A stretch of DNA of 64,000 bases, taken from contig JACPDI010000009.1 of assembly GCA_016184105.1 (NCBI GenBank), positions 49,598 to 113,597 of the forward strand, read 5' to 3'. Below the pieces are notes generated by a model, which was given only the letters and a program-made list of their open reading frames with translations, searched no databases and was not told where the DNA came from. Source of the stretch: Acidobacteriota bacterium. GTDB taxonomy: Bacteria; Acidobacteriota; Vicinamibacteria; Vicinamibacterales; 2-12-FULL-66-21. How positions within the stretch are numbered: position 1 is the first letter of the stretch; every line of letters begins with the position of its first letter. Below are positions 45,567-57,419 of the stretch, in pieces. The translations under genes and the position numbers were made by a program.

Positions 45567-48504
45567 ATGTCGACGACGTTCTGGAAGAGTCTCGAGGAGC
45601 GCGAGGGCGGCGGGGAGTACCTCGCGCGCGCGAGTGCGGAGTTCCCGGAACCGGCCGCGGGCGCGTCGAGGCGGGATTTTCTGAAGCTGGCGGGCTTCGG
45701 CGCCGCGGGCGCGCTCGCCTCGTCGTGCAGCCGCGCGCCGGTGCGCCACGCGGTTCCGTATCTCTCGCAGCCTGACGGCCTCGTGCCCGGGACGGCGGCA
45801 ACCTACGCCACGACCTGTGGTGGGTGCGCGGCGGGATGCGGCCTGCTGGTGAAGACGCGCGACGGCCGTCCGATCAAGATCGAGGGAGCGCCGGCCCACC
45901 CAGTGTCCGCCGGAGGTGTCTGCGCCGTTGGCCAGAGCATGCTGCTCGGCCTGTATGACGCGCGGCGATTCCGCGCGCCCCTCATCGATGGCCGTCCCTC
46001 GTCCTGGGCGGCGGTGGATCGCGAGATTGGGTCGCGGCTGGCTGCGGCGGCCGCCGCGGGCCGGGGCGTACGCGTGCTGACGTCCACCGTCCACGGGCCG
46101 GCCGCACGCGCGGCCATCGAGCGCTTTCTCGCGCGGTTCGATGATGGCGCGCACGTGGAGTACGACGCTCTTTCTGCGTCCGCCATCCTGGACGCGCATG
46201 AGCTGACGCACGGCGCCCGCGTGCTGCCGCGCTATCTGTTCGATCGCGCCGAGGTCATCGTCAGTTTGGATGCCGATTTCCTCGGAACATGGATCTCCCC
46301 GGGCGGGTTCACGGAGGGCTATGCCCGGCGTCGCCGGCCGGAGGGTGGCGCCGGGTCGTGGCACGTCCAGGTCGAATCGCGCGTGTCGCTGACGGGAGGG
46401 AAGGCGGACCGGCGGATTGCCGCCGCGCCCGACGAGATCGCGCAGCTCGCACACGACCTCGCGGCGATTGTCGAAGGGCGCGGCGCGGGGAGCGACCTGG
46501 CGCGCGAGCTGGGGGCGCGGCTCGTCGCGGCCCCGGCTCGCAGTCTCGTGATCGCGGGAGCGCAGGACCTGGACGTGCAGGTGCTCTGCAACCGCATCAA
46601 CGCGGCGCTCGGCAACTACGGCGCCACGCTGGACCTCGTCGTGTTCTCACGGCAGCGGCAGGGGAGCGACCGCGCCGTCGAAACGCTGATCGCGGACGCG
46701 CGCGCCGGGAAGATCGGTGCGCTCCTCGTATGGAACGCGAACCCGCTGTTCGACCTGCCCGGTGCCGAGGCGCTGGCGCGCGTGCCGCTGCTCGTCAGCT
46801 TTGCCGGACGGCAGGACGAGACGTCGGCCGCCGCGCGTATCGTGTGCCCCGACCATCATCCTCTTGAGGCGTGGGGCGACGGCGAACCGCTGGCGGGAGT
46901 CGTGGGCGTTTCCCAGCCCGTCGTCGCGCCGCTGGGCGACACGCGGTCGTGTGTCGAAACGCTCGCGGCGTGGAGCGGCGCCCCGCGCTCCGCTCGCGAA
47001 ATCATCCGCGACACGTGGCGCGAGCGGGTGTTCCCGAGGCAAAGCGCCGGCGGCGACTTCGAGGCGTTCTGGGACGCATCGGTCCGCGCGGGCTTCGCCA
47101 CCGTGGAGCCCGCGCCGGTGACGCGCCGGGCGGCATCCCCTTCGACGGCCGGCGGTCCCGTGGCCGCGCGCCCGTCCGGCATGACGCTGGTGCTCTACGC
47201 GAAACCCGCGATTCTCGGCGGCGAGCACGCCTATAACCCGTTGCTGCACGAATTGCCCGATCCGGTCTCCAAGGTGGTCTGGGACAACTACGCGTGCGTG
47301 TCGCCTGCCGCTGCGGACCTGGCCGGCATCGCCAACGGCGATGTCGTGCGGATTGCCGCCGGCAGCGACAGTCTCGAGCTTCCAGTTCTGGTTCAACCCG
47401 GGCAGCACGACCGCGTCGTGGCGGTTGCGGTCGGCTACGGCGGCGCGATGACCGAGCGGTTCCGGAACGTCGGACATCACTGGTTCGGCAGCCACGCCAC
47501 GGTCGGATCGAACGGCCGCGTCGGCACCAACGCGGCGCCGTTGCTGCGGTTCGAGGGGGGGTTGCTGCGCTACGAGCGCGGCGGCGTGCAGATCACCAGC
47601 GTCGGCCGCACGCATCCGCTCGCCTGCACGCAGGATCATCACACGCTGACCGTCCCCGCCAGGTTGGCGCCCGCCGGAGGCGGACGGCGGCCGATCGTCC
47701 AGGAGATCTCCCTGGCGGCGCTTGCGGTACACGAGGAGGAACATGCCGCCGAGGCCGCGAATCTCTGGCCCTCGGATCACCCGTACAGCGGGCATCGCTG
47801 GGGCATGACCGTCGATCTCAACGCGTGCACCGGCTGCGGCGCGTGCGTGATCGCCTGCCAGGTGGAGAACAACATCCCGGTGGTCGGGAAGGACGAAGTG
47901 CGCCGCAACCGCGAGATGCACTGGATCCGGATCGACCGGTACTTCTCGGAGGACGCCGACGGGCTGCACATCGCGCAGCAGCCGATGCTCTGCCAGCACT
48001 GCGAGCACGCGCCGTGCGAGACCGTCTGCCCCGTGGTCGCGACCGTCCACAGCAGCGAAGGGCTCAACCAGCAGGTCTACAACCGCTGCGTGGGCACGCG
48101 CTATTGCGCGAACAACTGCCCCTACAAGACGCGACGATTCAACTGGTTCGAGTACCCGCACGGCGAAGGCACCGAGACGCTGATGCTCAACCCGGACGTG
48201 ACGGTCCGATCGCGCGGGGTCATGGAGAAGTGCACGCTGTGCGTGCAGCGGATCCAGGAAGGAAAGATCGAGGCGAAGCGCCGCGGCGAGCCGCTCCGCG
48301 ACGGCGAGATCAAGACCGCCTGCGAGCAGTCCTGCCCGGCACAGGCCATCGTCTTCGGCGATCTGAACGATCCGGAGAGCCGCGTGTCGCGGCTGATGGG
48401 CGGTGCGAGGACCTACAGGGTGCTGGAGGAGCTGAACGTGCGACCGTCAATCGGGTACCTGAAGCTGGTACGTCAGGGGACGCCAGATGCGGGGGACGGG
48501 CACC

Positions 48505-48512
<8 letters not shown>
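45567..48512 (+). CDS. actB: alternative complex III subunit ActB (molybdopterin-oxidoreductase-like plus ferredoxin domains)
   Basis: 981 residues. A twin-arginine motif [12 protein letters not shown] (34-45) and Cys54 nearby suggest Tat export, perhaps as lipoprotein. Domain B1 resembles molybdopterin oxidoreductases and keeps four cysteines (84, 87, 91 and 119) in the position of a 4Fe-4S cluster. Domain B2 from about 740 is NrfC-like with [38 protein letters not shown] and CTLC/CEQSCP groups. In known ACIII, B1 lacks molybdenum and B2 holds the wire of clusters. Overlaps actC by 8 bases. Confidence 0.95.
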
Positions 48513-49955
<1,443 letters not shown>

Positions 49956-49959
<4 letters not shown>

Positions 49960-50492
49960 GCGCGCGCCAGGTCGTCGGCCTCTTCTCGCGTGACGAGGAC
50001 GTGGTGGCCGCCACGGCCGCGGCAAGGCGCGCCGGGCTCAGCGTGGTGGACGTCTTCACGCCGTACCCCGTGCACGGCCTGGACAAGGCGATGGGACTCC
50101 CGCCGTCGCGGCTGGCGTGGGTGTGCCTGATCGCCGGCCTGAGCGGCGCCGTCCTCAAGCTGTGGTTCGAGTTGTGGACGGCGATGGTGGACTGGCCGCT
50201 GAACGTCGGCGGCAAGCCGCACAACTCGCTGCCCGCGTTCGTGCCCATCACCTTCGAGGTGATGGTGTTGTTCGCCGGGCTGGCGACGGTGGGTGCCTTC
50301 CTCGCCGTGTCCGGGCTGCGCCCCGGGAGAAAGCCGCATGCCCCGCACCCGCGCGTCACCGACGACTCTTTCGCGCTGGTGGTCCGGGACGAGGGAGGCG
50401 CCATGACGGGCGATCGGATCCGCGCGCTGTTCGTGGAGCACCACGCTCTGGACGTCCAGGAGCGAATCGACCCCGGGGAGCCGCGCCGATGA
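49956..50492 (+). CDS. actD: alternative complex III subunit ActD (DUF3341)
   Basis: 178 residues: a soluble N-terminal part ([22 protein letters not shown]) and two membrane helices (about 50-68 and 90-112), then a C-terminal soluble tail. The sequence [17 protein letters not shown] is characteristic of DUF3341, the ActD family. It is a structural subunit of ACIII. Overlaps neighbours on both sides by 4 bases. Confidence 0.93.
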
Positions 50493-51067
50493 AGGTTCTC
50501 AACGTCCTGCTCGCGGCCGTTCTCCTGGGCACGCTGGGCGCGAACGCCCTGCTCGAACGCGCGGACCCGTCGGCGCCCCCGCGGGATTTTCTGCCCGAGA
50601 TGATGTATCCGGTGGCGGCCGAATCGTTCGACCTCTCGCGATCGTTCCGCAACGGCCGCGCGCTCCAGGGACCGCCGCCTGGAACGATCGCGCGGACCGC
50701 GAGCCGGCTGCGTTACTCGCCGTCCCCGGAGGACGCCGTGCGCGCCGGCAACGAGCTGGCCAGCCCGCCCGTCGTGGACGCCGCGGCCCGCCGAACGTCC
50801 GACCGCGGCGCGCAGGTCTACGCCACCTTCTGCGTTCCGTGCCACGGAGCAAAAGGTCTGGGCGACGGATCCGTTGTCGCGCGGGGATACCCGCCGCCGC
50901 CGTCGCTCTTCGCGGAGCGCGCCGTCGCCATGAAGGACGGGCAGATGTTCCACATCCTTACCTACGGGCAGCGCAACATGCCGTCGTACGCCGCGCAAAT
51001 CGATGAGATCGATCGATGGCGCGCGGTCGCGCACGTCCGGCAGCTGCAGCGGAGTGCCAGGCCATGA
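50489..51067 (+). CDS. actE: alternative complex III subunit ActE, monohaem cytochrome c
   Basis: 192 residues. Signal sequence followed by the ActE hallmark DFLPEMMYPVAAESFD. One haem motif CVPCH with downstream YGQRNMPSY, whose Met is the likely sixth ligand. ActE contacts ActA and passes electrons to external acceptors such as cytochrome c oxidase or soluble cytochromes. The sequence QVYATFCVPCHGAKGLGDG is standard. Overlaps actF by 4 bases. Confidence 0.94.
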   Translation: MKVLNVLLAAVLLGTLGANALLERADPSAPPRDFLPEMMYPVAAESFDLSRSFRNGRALQGPPPGTIARTASRLRYSPSPEDAVRAGNELASPPVVDAAARRTSDRGAQVYATFCVPCHGAKGLGDGSVVARGYPPPPSLFAERAVAMKDGQMFHILTYGQRNMPSYAAQIDEIDRWRAVAHVRQLQRSARP

Positions 51068-52209
51068 CGCCGCGGGCGGTCCGGATGTACGTCGCGCTGT
51101 TCGCGGTGAGCGTGCTCGGCACCGCGCTCGCGCTCGTCCAGGATCCGCAGCGCGGGTGGGCGGGCATCCTGCTGGCCAGCTACGCGCTGGCGGCGGTGGG
51201 GCTCGGGGGGCTGCTGTTCGTCGCTATTCAGTACGCGTCCGGTGCGGACTGGGGTGTGGCGTTCCGGCGCGTGCCTGAAGCGATGACGGCGGCCCTGCCG
51301 TTCGGGGCGGCGGGAGTGGCGCTCGTCATGGCGCTCCACCCGTCGCTGTACGCGTGGACCGGCGAGGGGCAGCACTTCACCGGCTTCAAGGCGCTCTGGC
51401 TCAGCACGCCGTTCTTCTTCTGGCGCGCGGCGGTGTACGTCGCGCTGTGGCTGCTGTTCACGCGTGTGATCGTGGGGGCGTCGCGCGCGCAGGACCGCGG
51501 GGCCCCTGCGGCGGCCGAGCAGTGGACGCGGACCGGCACCCGGTGGTCGGTCCTGTTCATCGTGGTGTTTGCGTTGACCTTCTGGCTCGCCAGCTTCGAC
51601 TGGATCATGTCACTCGACGCCCACTGGTACAGCACCATCTTCGGCATCTACAACTTCGCCGGGCTGTTCTCCGCCGCGCTGGCGGTCATCATCCTGCTGC
51701 TGTTGTGGCTCCGTGGATCGAGCGAGCTCGGCGCGTTCGTGACCGACGAACACGTGCACGATCTCGGCAAGCTGCTGTTCGCGTTCTGCACGTTCTGGAT
51801 GTACATCTGGTTCAGCCAGTACATGCTGATGTGGTACGCGAACATCCCGGAGGAAGCGGGATACTTCGTGCGGCGCCGCACCGATGGCTGGCTCCCGCTC
51901 TTCTATCTGAACGTGGTGCTCAACTGGGTCGTGCCCTTCCTCGCGCTGCTCTCGCGGCCGGCGAAGCGGAATGCCCGCGTGCTGGCGAGCGTCGCGGTGG
52001 TGGTCCTCGCGGGCCGCTGGCTCGATCTGTACATGATGATCCAGCCGTCGGTGACGGCGGGTCCTCCGGTGCTGCGCGCCGGGGACGTGGCGCCCGTCGT
52101 CGGTGCGGTCACGCTGTTCGTGCTGGTGTTCGCCCGCGCGTTCCGCCAGGCCCCGCCCGTTCCGCTTCGGGATCCACGACTGGCCGCGAGCATCACCTAC
52201 CACAGCTGA
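51064..52209 (+). CDS. actF: alternative complex III subunit ActF (NrfD-like)
   Basis: 381 residues, about ten membrane helices. Typical ActF phrases are LALTFWLASFDWIMSLDAHWYST in shortened form (FDWIMSLDAHWYST), and FCTFWMYIWFSQYMLMWYAN split as FWMYIWFSQYMLMWY. It is the second quinol-dehydrogenase-like membrane subunit of ACIII. It is the last gene of the operon; a hairpin follows within 3 bases of the stop. No cytochrome oxidase genes follow, unlike many ACIII loci. Confidence 0.95.
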   Translation: MTPRAVRMYVALFAVSVLGTALALVQDPQRGWAGILLASYALAAVGLGGLLFVAIQYASGADWGVAFRRVPEAMTAALPFGAAGVALVMALHPSLYAWTGEGQHFTGFKALWLSTPFFFWRAAVYVALWLLFTRVIVGASRAQDRGAPAAAEQWTRTGTRWSVLFIVVFALTFWLASFDWIMSLDAHWYSTIFGIYNFAGLFSAALAVIILLLLWLRGSSELGAFVTDEHVHDLGKLLFAFCTFWMYIWFSQYMLMWYANIPEEAGYFVRRRTDGWLPLFYLNVVLNWVVPFLALLSRPAKRNARVLASVAVVVLAGRWLDLYMMIQPSVTAGPPVLRAGDVAPVVGAVTLFVLVFARAFRQAPPVPLRDPRLAASITYHS

Positions 52210-52211
52210 CG

Positions 52212-52236
52212 CGCGAACGGGACGGTGCCCGTCGCG
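52212..52236 (+). terminator. hairpin at the end of the nar-act operon
   Basis: CGCGAACGGG (52212-52221) and CCCGTCGCG (52228-52236) pair with one bulged base around a 6-base loop, directly after actF. No T run follows, so it may stop polymerase only partly or protect the 3' end of the mRNA. Confidence 0.45.
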
Positions 52237-52270
52237 AATCTCCCGGTACAATGGCGCGTTGGCCGGATTC

Positions 52271-53209
52271 ATGCGCTGGACCGTACGGGCAAGCGAGGCG
52301 GGGCTGCGGCTCGACAAGTTTCTCGCGCACCCGGACCGCCTCGCGTCGCGTGGCAAGGCGGCCGCCGCGCTCGAGCGCGGCAAGGTCTTCGTGAACGACG
52401 CCGAGGTCCTGCTCGCGGCTGCGTCCACGCGTCTCGCGACGGGGGATGTCGTCCAGGTGTGGATGGACCGGCCGGGCAGCTCGAAGCCGCGCCCGCGCGA
52501 ACGGCACGTCGGCGACCTGCACCTTCTTTACGAGGACGACCAGATCGTCGTCGTGAACAAGCCGCCGGGGCTGCTCACCGTTCCGCTGCCGGACGAGCGC
52601 GAAATCAATTCGGTGCAGGAGCTGCTCGGGGAGTACCTGCGCTCGCGCGGCCGCAAGCGCCGGGTGTTCGTCGTCCACCGGATCGATCGCGACACCTCGG
52701 GCCTGGTGATGTTTGCCAAGGACCCGCTGTCGCAGAAGCGGCTGAAGGATCAGTTCAGGCGCCGCGAGCCCGAGCGCGTCTACTGGGCCGTCGTCTACGG
52801 GCGTCCCGACCCTGCTTCCGGCACCTGGCGGGATCATCTGGCGTGGGACAAGGACGCGCTCATCCAGAAACAGACGCACCCGAAGGATCCGCGCGCCGCG
52901 GAGGCGATCAGTGACTATCGCGTCCTGGAGGCGTTTGGCGCCACATCGCTCGTGGAGGTGCGCCTCCGCACCGGCAAGCGCAACCAGATCCGGTTGCAGG
53001 CCCGATTGCGCGGGCACACGCTCGTCGGCGAGAAACGGTACGTGTTCGGGCCCGAAACCATCAGGCCCGTCGCGTTCCCGCGGCAGGCGCTGCACGCGCA
53101 GCGGCTCGCGCTGCGCCATCCGGCCGACGATCGGCCGCTCGCCTTCGAGGCGCCGCTGCCGGCCGACTTCGCCGGGCTGCTGCGCAAGCTCCGGCAGGCG
53201 CGGAGTTAG
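52271..53209 (+). CDS. RluA family pseudouridine synthase
   Basis: 312 residues from ATG 52271. An N-terminal S4 RNA-binding domain (about 3-70: GLRLDKFLAHPDRLASRGKAA) leads to the catalytic domain with the RluA motif HRIDRDTSGLVMFAK, whose aspartate is the nucleophile, and the late motif RLRTGKRNQIRLQA. It converts specific uridines in rRNA or tRNA to pseudouridine; which of the RluA/C/D types is unclear. A TACAAT box at 52247-52252 may serve as its own -10. Not part of the respiratory operon in function. Confidence 0.92.
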   Translation: MRWTVRASEAGLRLDKFLAHPDRLASRGKAAAALERGKVFVNDAEVLLAAASTRLATGDVVQVWMDRPGSSKPRPRERHVGDLHLLYEDDQIVVVNKPPGLLTVPLPDEREINSVQELLGEYLRSRGRKRRVFVVHRIDRDTSGLVMFAKDPLSQKRLKDQFRRREPERVYWAVVYGRPDPASGTWRDHLAWDKDALIQKQTHPKDPRAAEAISDYRVLEAFGATSLVEVRLRTGKRNQIRLQARLRGHTLVGEKRYVFGPETIRPVAFPRQALHAQRLALRHPADDRPLAFEAPLPADFAGLLRKLRQARS

Positions 53210-53219
53210 CGAGCGCCAT

Positions 53220-53552
53220 TCAGCCGCTCAGCCCCAGCGCCCGCGGCGCTTCGGCTTCCTCCTCGACTTCGAGCGCGCGGAGCCGCGGGCGCCGGACGTG
53301 GCGCAGCGCGATTGCCGCGGCGAGCGTGACCGCCAGTGCCAATGCCAGCACCGCCGCGCCTCGTGGCAGCGCGAACGCCATCCGTTCGATGGAGGAGAAG
53401 CCGCTCGTATACGCGACGAAGGCGGCCAGATAGACCGGCCACCAGGCCTTCAGGTTCCCGCGCCCGCGGCATACGCGCACGTGAAACGAAGCTACGTGGC
53501 TCACCGCGGTCACGCCGTAGTACCGCTTCGTGAGGTTGCGGACTTCGAGCAT
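53220..53552 (-). pseudogene. fused remnant of an ABC transporter locus (ATPase start joined to permease end)
   Basis: The 110-residue frame begins like an ABC ATPase (MLEVRNLTKRYYGVTAVSHV), but before any Walker A motif it changes to a membrane-protein tail: LKAWWPVYLAAFVAYTSGF, a second helix LAVTLAAAIALRH and a charged end. This is what remains if a deletion joined the first 20 codons of the ATPase gene to the end of a permease gene. The product cannot bind ATP. It lies between the pseudouridine synthase and the amidohydrolase, in the latter's direction. Confidence 0.65.
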
Positions 53553-53562
53553 GGCGAGGCTC

Positions 53563-54855
53563 CTACTGGCCCGGCACCGGTTTCCGTCCCCCCTTCAGCA
53601 CGAGGCGCACGCGGCGAAGGGCCGAGATGGTCCGCGTCGGATCGCCATCCACCGCCACCAGGTCGGCGAGAAGCCCGGGCTTGATCTGCCCGACGCGATC
53701 GTCCACGTGCAGCACGCGCGCGGCAATCGAGGTCGCGCTCTTCAACGCGTCGATCGCGGGCATGCCGTAGTCCACCATCATCTCGATCTCGCGCGCGTTG
53801 TCGCCGTGCGTGAAGACGCCGACGTCGCTGCCGTTGAGAATGGTGACCCCGGCCTCGAGCGCGGCCGTGAAGCTCGCGCGCTTCGCGCTGATGTGCGGCG
53901 GCTCCGGTTGCTGGCCCTTCCTCCACCCCGCGTACTGCGCCGTCGCGTCCCCCGCGGCCAGCGTCGCGCAGAAGGCCACGCCGCGCTCCGCCATCAGGCG
54001 GAACACCTCAGGCGTGCCGCCGTCACCGTGCTCGATGGTGTGGACACCGGCCAGCGCCGATCGGCGCATTCCCTCCGGCGTGCTCGCGTGCGCCACCACT
54101 GGACGATTGCTGCTCCGCGCGGTTTCGACGATGAGTGTGAGTTCATGGAGCGAAAAGGTGGGCGCCGCCTCGCCGCGGGCGCCCCAGCGGTAGTCCGCGT
54201 ACACCTTGATCGCGTCAGCGCCGTGCCCGATCTGGTCGCGGACCACCCGCGTGAGCGCGTCGACGCCGTCGGCTTCCTCGGCGCCCTGCGGCACGGCCCA
54301 CTGCAACGCGAACCCCTTCGGCCCGTAGCTGCCGGTGGCCACGATGGCGCGGGTGGCGACGAGCATCCGCGGGCCAGGGCCGATTCCCTGCTCGACCGCC
54401 TGCTTCAGTTCCACGTCGGCATACGCGGCCCCCTCGGTGCCGAGATCGCGGATCGTCGTGAAGCCAGCCTGCACCGTCGCGCGCAGATGATTCATCGCGC
54501 GCGCGACGCGCACCCCGAGCGACTCGTGCAGCACCTGGTCGTTCCACGACGTTTCATCGTACGGATGCAGCAGCACGTGCGAATGCCCTTCGATGAGTCC
54601 GGGCAGCAGCGTCGTGCCGGGCAGATCGATGACCGTCGCGCCGGTGGTCGGGATGTCGGCGGCGGTCCCCACGGCGGTGATGAGATCCCCGCGGATGCTG
54701 ACCGCCCATCCCTCATGCACGCCCGTGCCGTCGAATACACGTGCCGGCTTGAGAACGGTGGTCGTAGCGGGCCCAGGCGCGGCGGGCGCCTGGGCGCCGA
54801 GCGCGGCAGCGGACGCGGCCGCGAGCGCGAATGCGGCGAAATGCTTGAAACCCAT
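53563..54855 (-). CDS. exported metal-dependent amidohydrolase (imidazolonepropionase-like)
   Basis: 430 residues from ATG 54855 (433 from an ATG at 54864). Signal peptide with cleavage near ALGAQA. Metal ligands of the amidohydrolase superfamily: HSH in [13 protein letters not shown], the lysine in [10 protein letters not shown], histidines in VVAHAST and HTIEHGDGG, and the aspartate in LNGSDVGVF. It probably hydrolyses a cyclic amide, dipeptide or similar bond in the periplasm. A TACAAT box (complement of 54863-54868) ends 7 bases before the ATG at 54855, so a leaderless mRNA is possible. Confidence 0.92.
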   Translation of the reverse strand: MGFKHFAAFALAAASAAALGAQAPAAPGPATTTVLKPARVFDGTGVHEGWAVSIRGDLITAVGTAADIPTTGATVIDLPGTTLLPGLIEGHSHVLLHPYDETSWNDQVLHESLGVRVARAMNHLRATVQAGFTTIRDLGTEGAAYADVELKQAVEQGIGPGPRMLVATRAIVATGSYGPKGFALQWAVPQGAEEADGVDALTRVVRDQIGHGADAIKVYADYRWGARGEAAPTFSLHELTLIVETARSSNRPVVAHASTPEGMRRSALAGVHTIEHGDGGTPEVFRLMAERGVAFCATLAAGDATAQYAGWRKGQQPEPPHISAKRASFTAALEAGVTILNGSDVGVFTHGDNAREIEMMVDYGMPAIDALKSATSIAARVLHVDDRVGQIKPGLLADLVAVDGDPTRTISALRRVRLVLKGGRKPVPGQ

Positions 54856-54938
54856 GTGTGGCATTGTAGTGAACGGATTCGCGCCGTTCCACGTAAGGCG
54901 TTGGAGAGGACCTCACCATTCCGATCGACCTCGAAACG

Positions 54939-55490
54939 GTGACCGAGGCCCGGCCCGTCGCACAGGCCCTGGCCGGCGCGCAACCTGCGTTCGAGCAGAT
55001 TGTCCGGCGGTACCAGCGGCCGGTCATCAACCTGATCGCGCGCATCGTGGCCGACCCCGGGCTCGCCGAGGACCTCGCGCAGGAGACCTTCGTCAAGACG
55101 TTCCGCAACCTCGCCGCGTTCGACACGAGGCGGCGGCTTTCGAGCTGGATCTTCCGGATTGCCCATCACACCGCGGTCGACGCGCTCCGGCGCCGGCGCG
55201 GGCGGCAGGTGCCCCTCGACGAGGCGGGTGCCGATCCCGCGCTGAGGCTGCCCCCCGCTGCGGATCCCGTGGAGCGGGAGAGCCTTGGACGGGCGCTCGA
55301 GAGCGCCTTGCGGGAACTCCGGTCCGAACAGCGGGTGGCCATCGGCCTGCGGTACGAGGAGGGGCTGTCGTACGAGGAGATCGCCCACGTGATGGGGATT
55401 CCCGAGGCCACCGCGCGCACGCACGTGCACCGCGGCCGCAAACAGCTGGCGCGCCGCCTCTCGGACGCCGGGTGGGAGCCCTCGCGATGA
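54939..55490 (+). CDS. ECF-type RNA polymerase sigma factor
   Basis: 183 residues from GTG 54939. Region 2 is clear (FEQIVRRYQRPVINLIARIV; DLAQETFVKTFRNL; SSWIFRIAHHTAVDALRRR) and region 4 as well (LRSEQRVAIGLRYEEGLSYEE, IPEATARTHVHRGRKQL). A ribosome-site-like GGAGAGG at 54903-54909 is 29 bases from the GTG but only 8 from an in-frame ATT at 54918, so the start is uncertain. Two envelope genes follow, the first possibly acting as an anti-sigma partner. Confidence 0.92.
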   Translation: MTEARPVAQALAGAQPAFEQIVRRYQRPVINLIARIVADPGLAEDLAQETFVKTFRNLAAFDTRRRLSSWIFRIAHHTAVDALRRRRGRQVPLDEAGADPALRLPPAADPVERESLGRALESALRELRSEQRVAIGLRYEEGLSYEEIAHVMGIPEATARTHVHRGRKQLARRLSDAGWEPSR

Positions 55491-55533
55491 GTGCAACGCC
55501 GGGAGCGTGGCTTGCGTAAGACTCATTAGAGGA

Positions 55534-56049
55534 ATGGACGAGGACCTGCTTCATCGCTACTCGCGCTGGCGCGCGGCCGAGTCGGCCGGCCAGGACGAGG
55601 AGGCGGACGCGGCGTTCAAGGCGGTGTTTGCCGCAGTGCCGGACCGTCCGGCCTCGCTCGACTTCGCCGCGCGGACGATGCGCGCGATTGCCGAGACGGC
55701 GGCGCGGGACGCCCGGCGGGCCCGGCGGACGCGCGCGGCGGCGATGGCCGGCGGCGTCATCGGCGGCGCGGCGGCCGCCTACTACGGCGCAGGCTGGCTG
55801 GCGTCGGCACTGTCCACCGCGTTTGTCGGTGCCCTGAATGTGCTCATCGGCGCGGTCGTGAGCGCCGCGACCGTGATCGAGCGCGGCGGCGATGCATGGA
55901 CGGTGATCGGCAGCCTCGGCCGCGCGGCGGCCGCGTTCGTGTCGGACCCGAGAGTGACGTTCATGTTGATCGCGATCCAGGGGATCGCGGCGGCGGCGCT
56001 GTTCGCCCTTCAGCGCCTGCTGGGATCAGATGGGGAGACGTTCAAATGA
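55534..56049 (+). CDS. hypothetical membrane protein, possible anti-sigma partner
   Basis: 171 residues from ATG 55534 with AGAGGA upstream. The N-terminal 65 residues are soluble and helical; two hydrophobic segments follow (about 70-112 and 140-165). No zinc-binding HxxxCxxC motif, so the anti-sigma role rests only on the place right after the ECF sigma gene. It overlaps the next gene by ATGA. Family not recognised. Confidence 0.6.
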   Translation: MDEDLLHRYSRWRAAESAGQDEEADAAFKAVFAAVPDRPASLDFAARTMRAIAETAARDARRARRTRAAAMAGGVIGGAAAAYYGAGWLASALSTAFVGALNVLIGAVVSAATVIERGGDAWTVIGSLGRAAAAFVSDPRVTFMLIAIQGIAAAALFALQRLLGSDGETFK

Positions 56050-57419
56050 GAGCCAGGGCCGCAGTCCTTCTCGCGTTGTGCCTTGCCGCCGCGGCCGCGC
56101 CCGCCGGGGCGTCCGGGCAACTGAGTCCCGACGAGGCGCGCGCGCTGCGCGCCCGCGTCGAGGAGCGCTACGTCATCGTGCCGCTCGGCGACGGCGTCGC
56201 GCTCAGCCCGAAGACGCGGAACCGCGACGTACGGCTGATCGAGGTGAGCGAGGGCGGCATCGCGGTGAATGGCGCCGCCCTCACCGGTCGCGAGCTTCGC
56301 GAGCGCCTCGGCGAAGGCGCCGACCTCGTGCTCCGGCTCTCGTATCTTGACGCGGCCGAACGCCGCGCGCTCTTCGGCCAAGCCGAAGAAGTGTCCACGC
56401 CCGAGCGGGAGGCGGTCCAAGCGCCCGAGCCGCCGAAGGCGCCAGAGCCGCCGGCCGCGCCGGCGGATTCCTTCCGCAGGCGTCGCGCGCGCGGCGATCG
56501 CGTGCGCATTTTCGGCGGGGTGCACGTGGACCGCGACGAGCGCGTCGAAGGACAGGTGGTGGCCGTGATTGGCTCCGCCCGCATCGACGGGGAAGTCGGC
56601 GACCAGGTCGTCGCCGTGCTCGGCAACGTGGATCTGGGGCCCGAGGCGATCGTGCACGGCGACATCGTGAGCGTCGGCGGGCGCGTGCGGCGCGCGCCCG
56701 GCGCCCAGGTGCGCGGCGGCGTGACGGAGGTGGCGCTTGGCGGCGCGGTGTCCGCCGAGGACGTGCGCCGGCGGGCCTGGTCTCACGGATGGGGGCCGTG
56801 GCCGTTTTTCGGCACCTCTGGCAGCGTCTCGCGGCTGGTGCTCTCGATGGTCCGCGTGGCCCTTCTGCTGCTGTTCGCGTCGCTCGCGCTCCTGCTGGCG
56901 CGAACGACCGTCGAGCGCTCCGCGCAGCGGGTCGCCGACGAGCCGCTCAAGTCCACGGTCGTGGGCGTCGTCGCGCAGTTGCTGCTGCTGCCGATGCTCG
57001 TGCTCACCGTCATCGTTCTCGCGATTTCGCTGATCGGGATTCCCTTGCTGCTGCTGGTGCCCTTCGCCGTGCTTTTCCTGGTGCTCATGGCGCTCGCCGG
57101 CTTTGCCGGCACAGCGTCGGCCGTGGGGCAGTGGGCGCGCCGGCGGTTCTCGCTGGGCACGGAGGGTGCGTGGGCTGACCTGGCCGTCGGCGTCGCCCTC
57201 ATCGTGCTGCCGGTGCTGGTCGGGCGGTTCGTCGGTCTGGGCGGCTGGGCGGCCGGGCCGTTTGCATTCCTGCTGCTGGCGGTGGGATTTGCGATTGAGT
57301 ACCTCGCGTGGGCGAGCGGTTTTGGCGCCGTGCTGACCAACACCTTTGCCGGCTGGCAGGCGCGGCGCGCGGCGCGAGCCGTGCCCCCCGCCGCGCCGCC
57401 GCCCGTGGCGGCAGAGTAG
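56046..57419 (+). CDS. exported membrane protein with polymer-forming-like beta repeats
   Basis: 457 residues. Signal peptide about 4-24. Residues about 150-235 contain short hexapeptide-like repeats with the rhythm G-x-V-x-V-x-G (GVHVDRDERVEGQVVAVIGS, GDQVVAVLGNVDLGP), reminiscent of bactofilin-like polymer-forming domains. The C-terminal half has four to five membrane helices. Together with the ECF sigma factor it may belong to an envelope stress response. Its stop lies directly at a long palindromic repeat. Confidence 0.65.
   Translation: MRARAAVLLALCLAAAAAPAGASGQLSPDEARALRARVEERYVIVPLGDGVALSPKTRNRDVRLIEVSEGGIAVNGAALTGRELRERLGEGADLVLRLSYLDAAERRALFGQAEEVSTPEREAVQAPEPPKAPEPPAAPADSFRRRRARGDRVRIFGGVHVDRDERVEGQVVAVIGSARIDGEVGDQVVAVLGNVDLGPEAIVHGDIVSVGGRVRRAPGAQVRGGVTEVALGGAVSAEDVRRRAWSHGWGPWPFFGTSGSVSRLVLSMVRVALLLLFASLALLLARTTVERSAQRVADEPLKSTVVGVVAQLLLLPMLVLTVIVLAISLIGIPLLLLVPFAVLFLVLMALAGFAGTASAVGQWARRRFSLGTEGAWADLAVGVALIVLPVLVGRFVGLGGWAAGPFAFLLLAVGFAIEYLAWASGFGAVLTNTFAGWQARRAARAVPPAAPPPVAAE

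Noticed and set aside
53220..53552. Intact ABC transporter ATPase
   Set aside because: No Walker A, signature or Walker B motif follows the first 20 residues.
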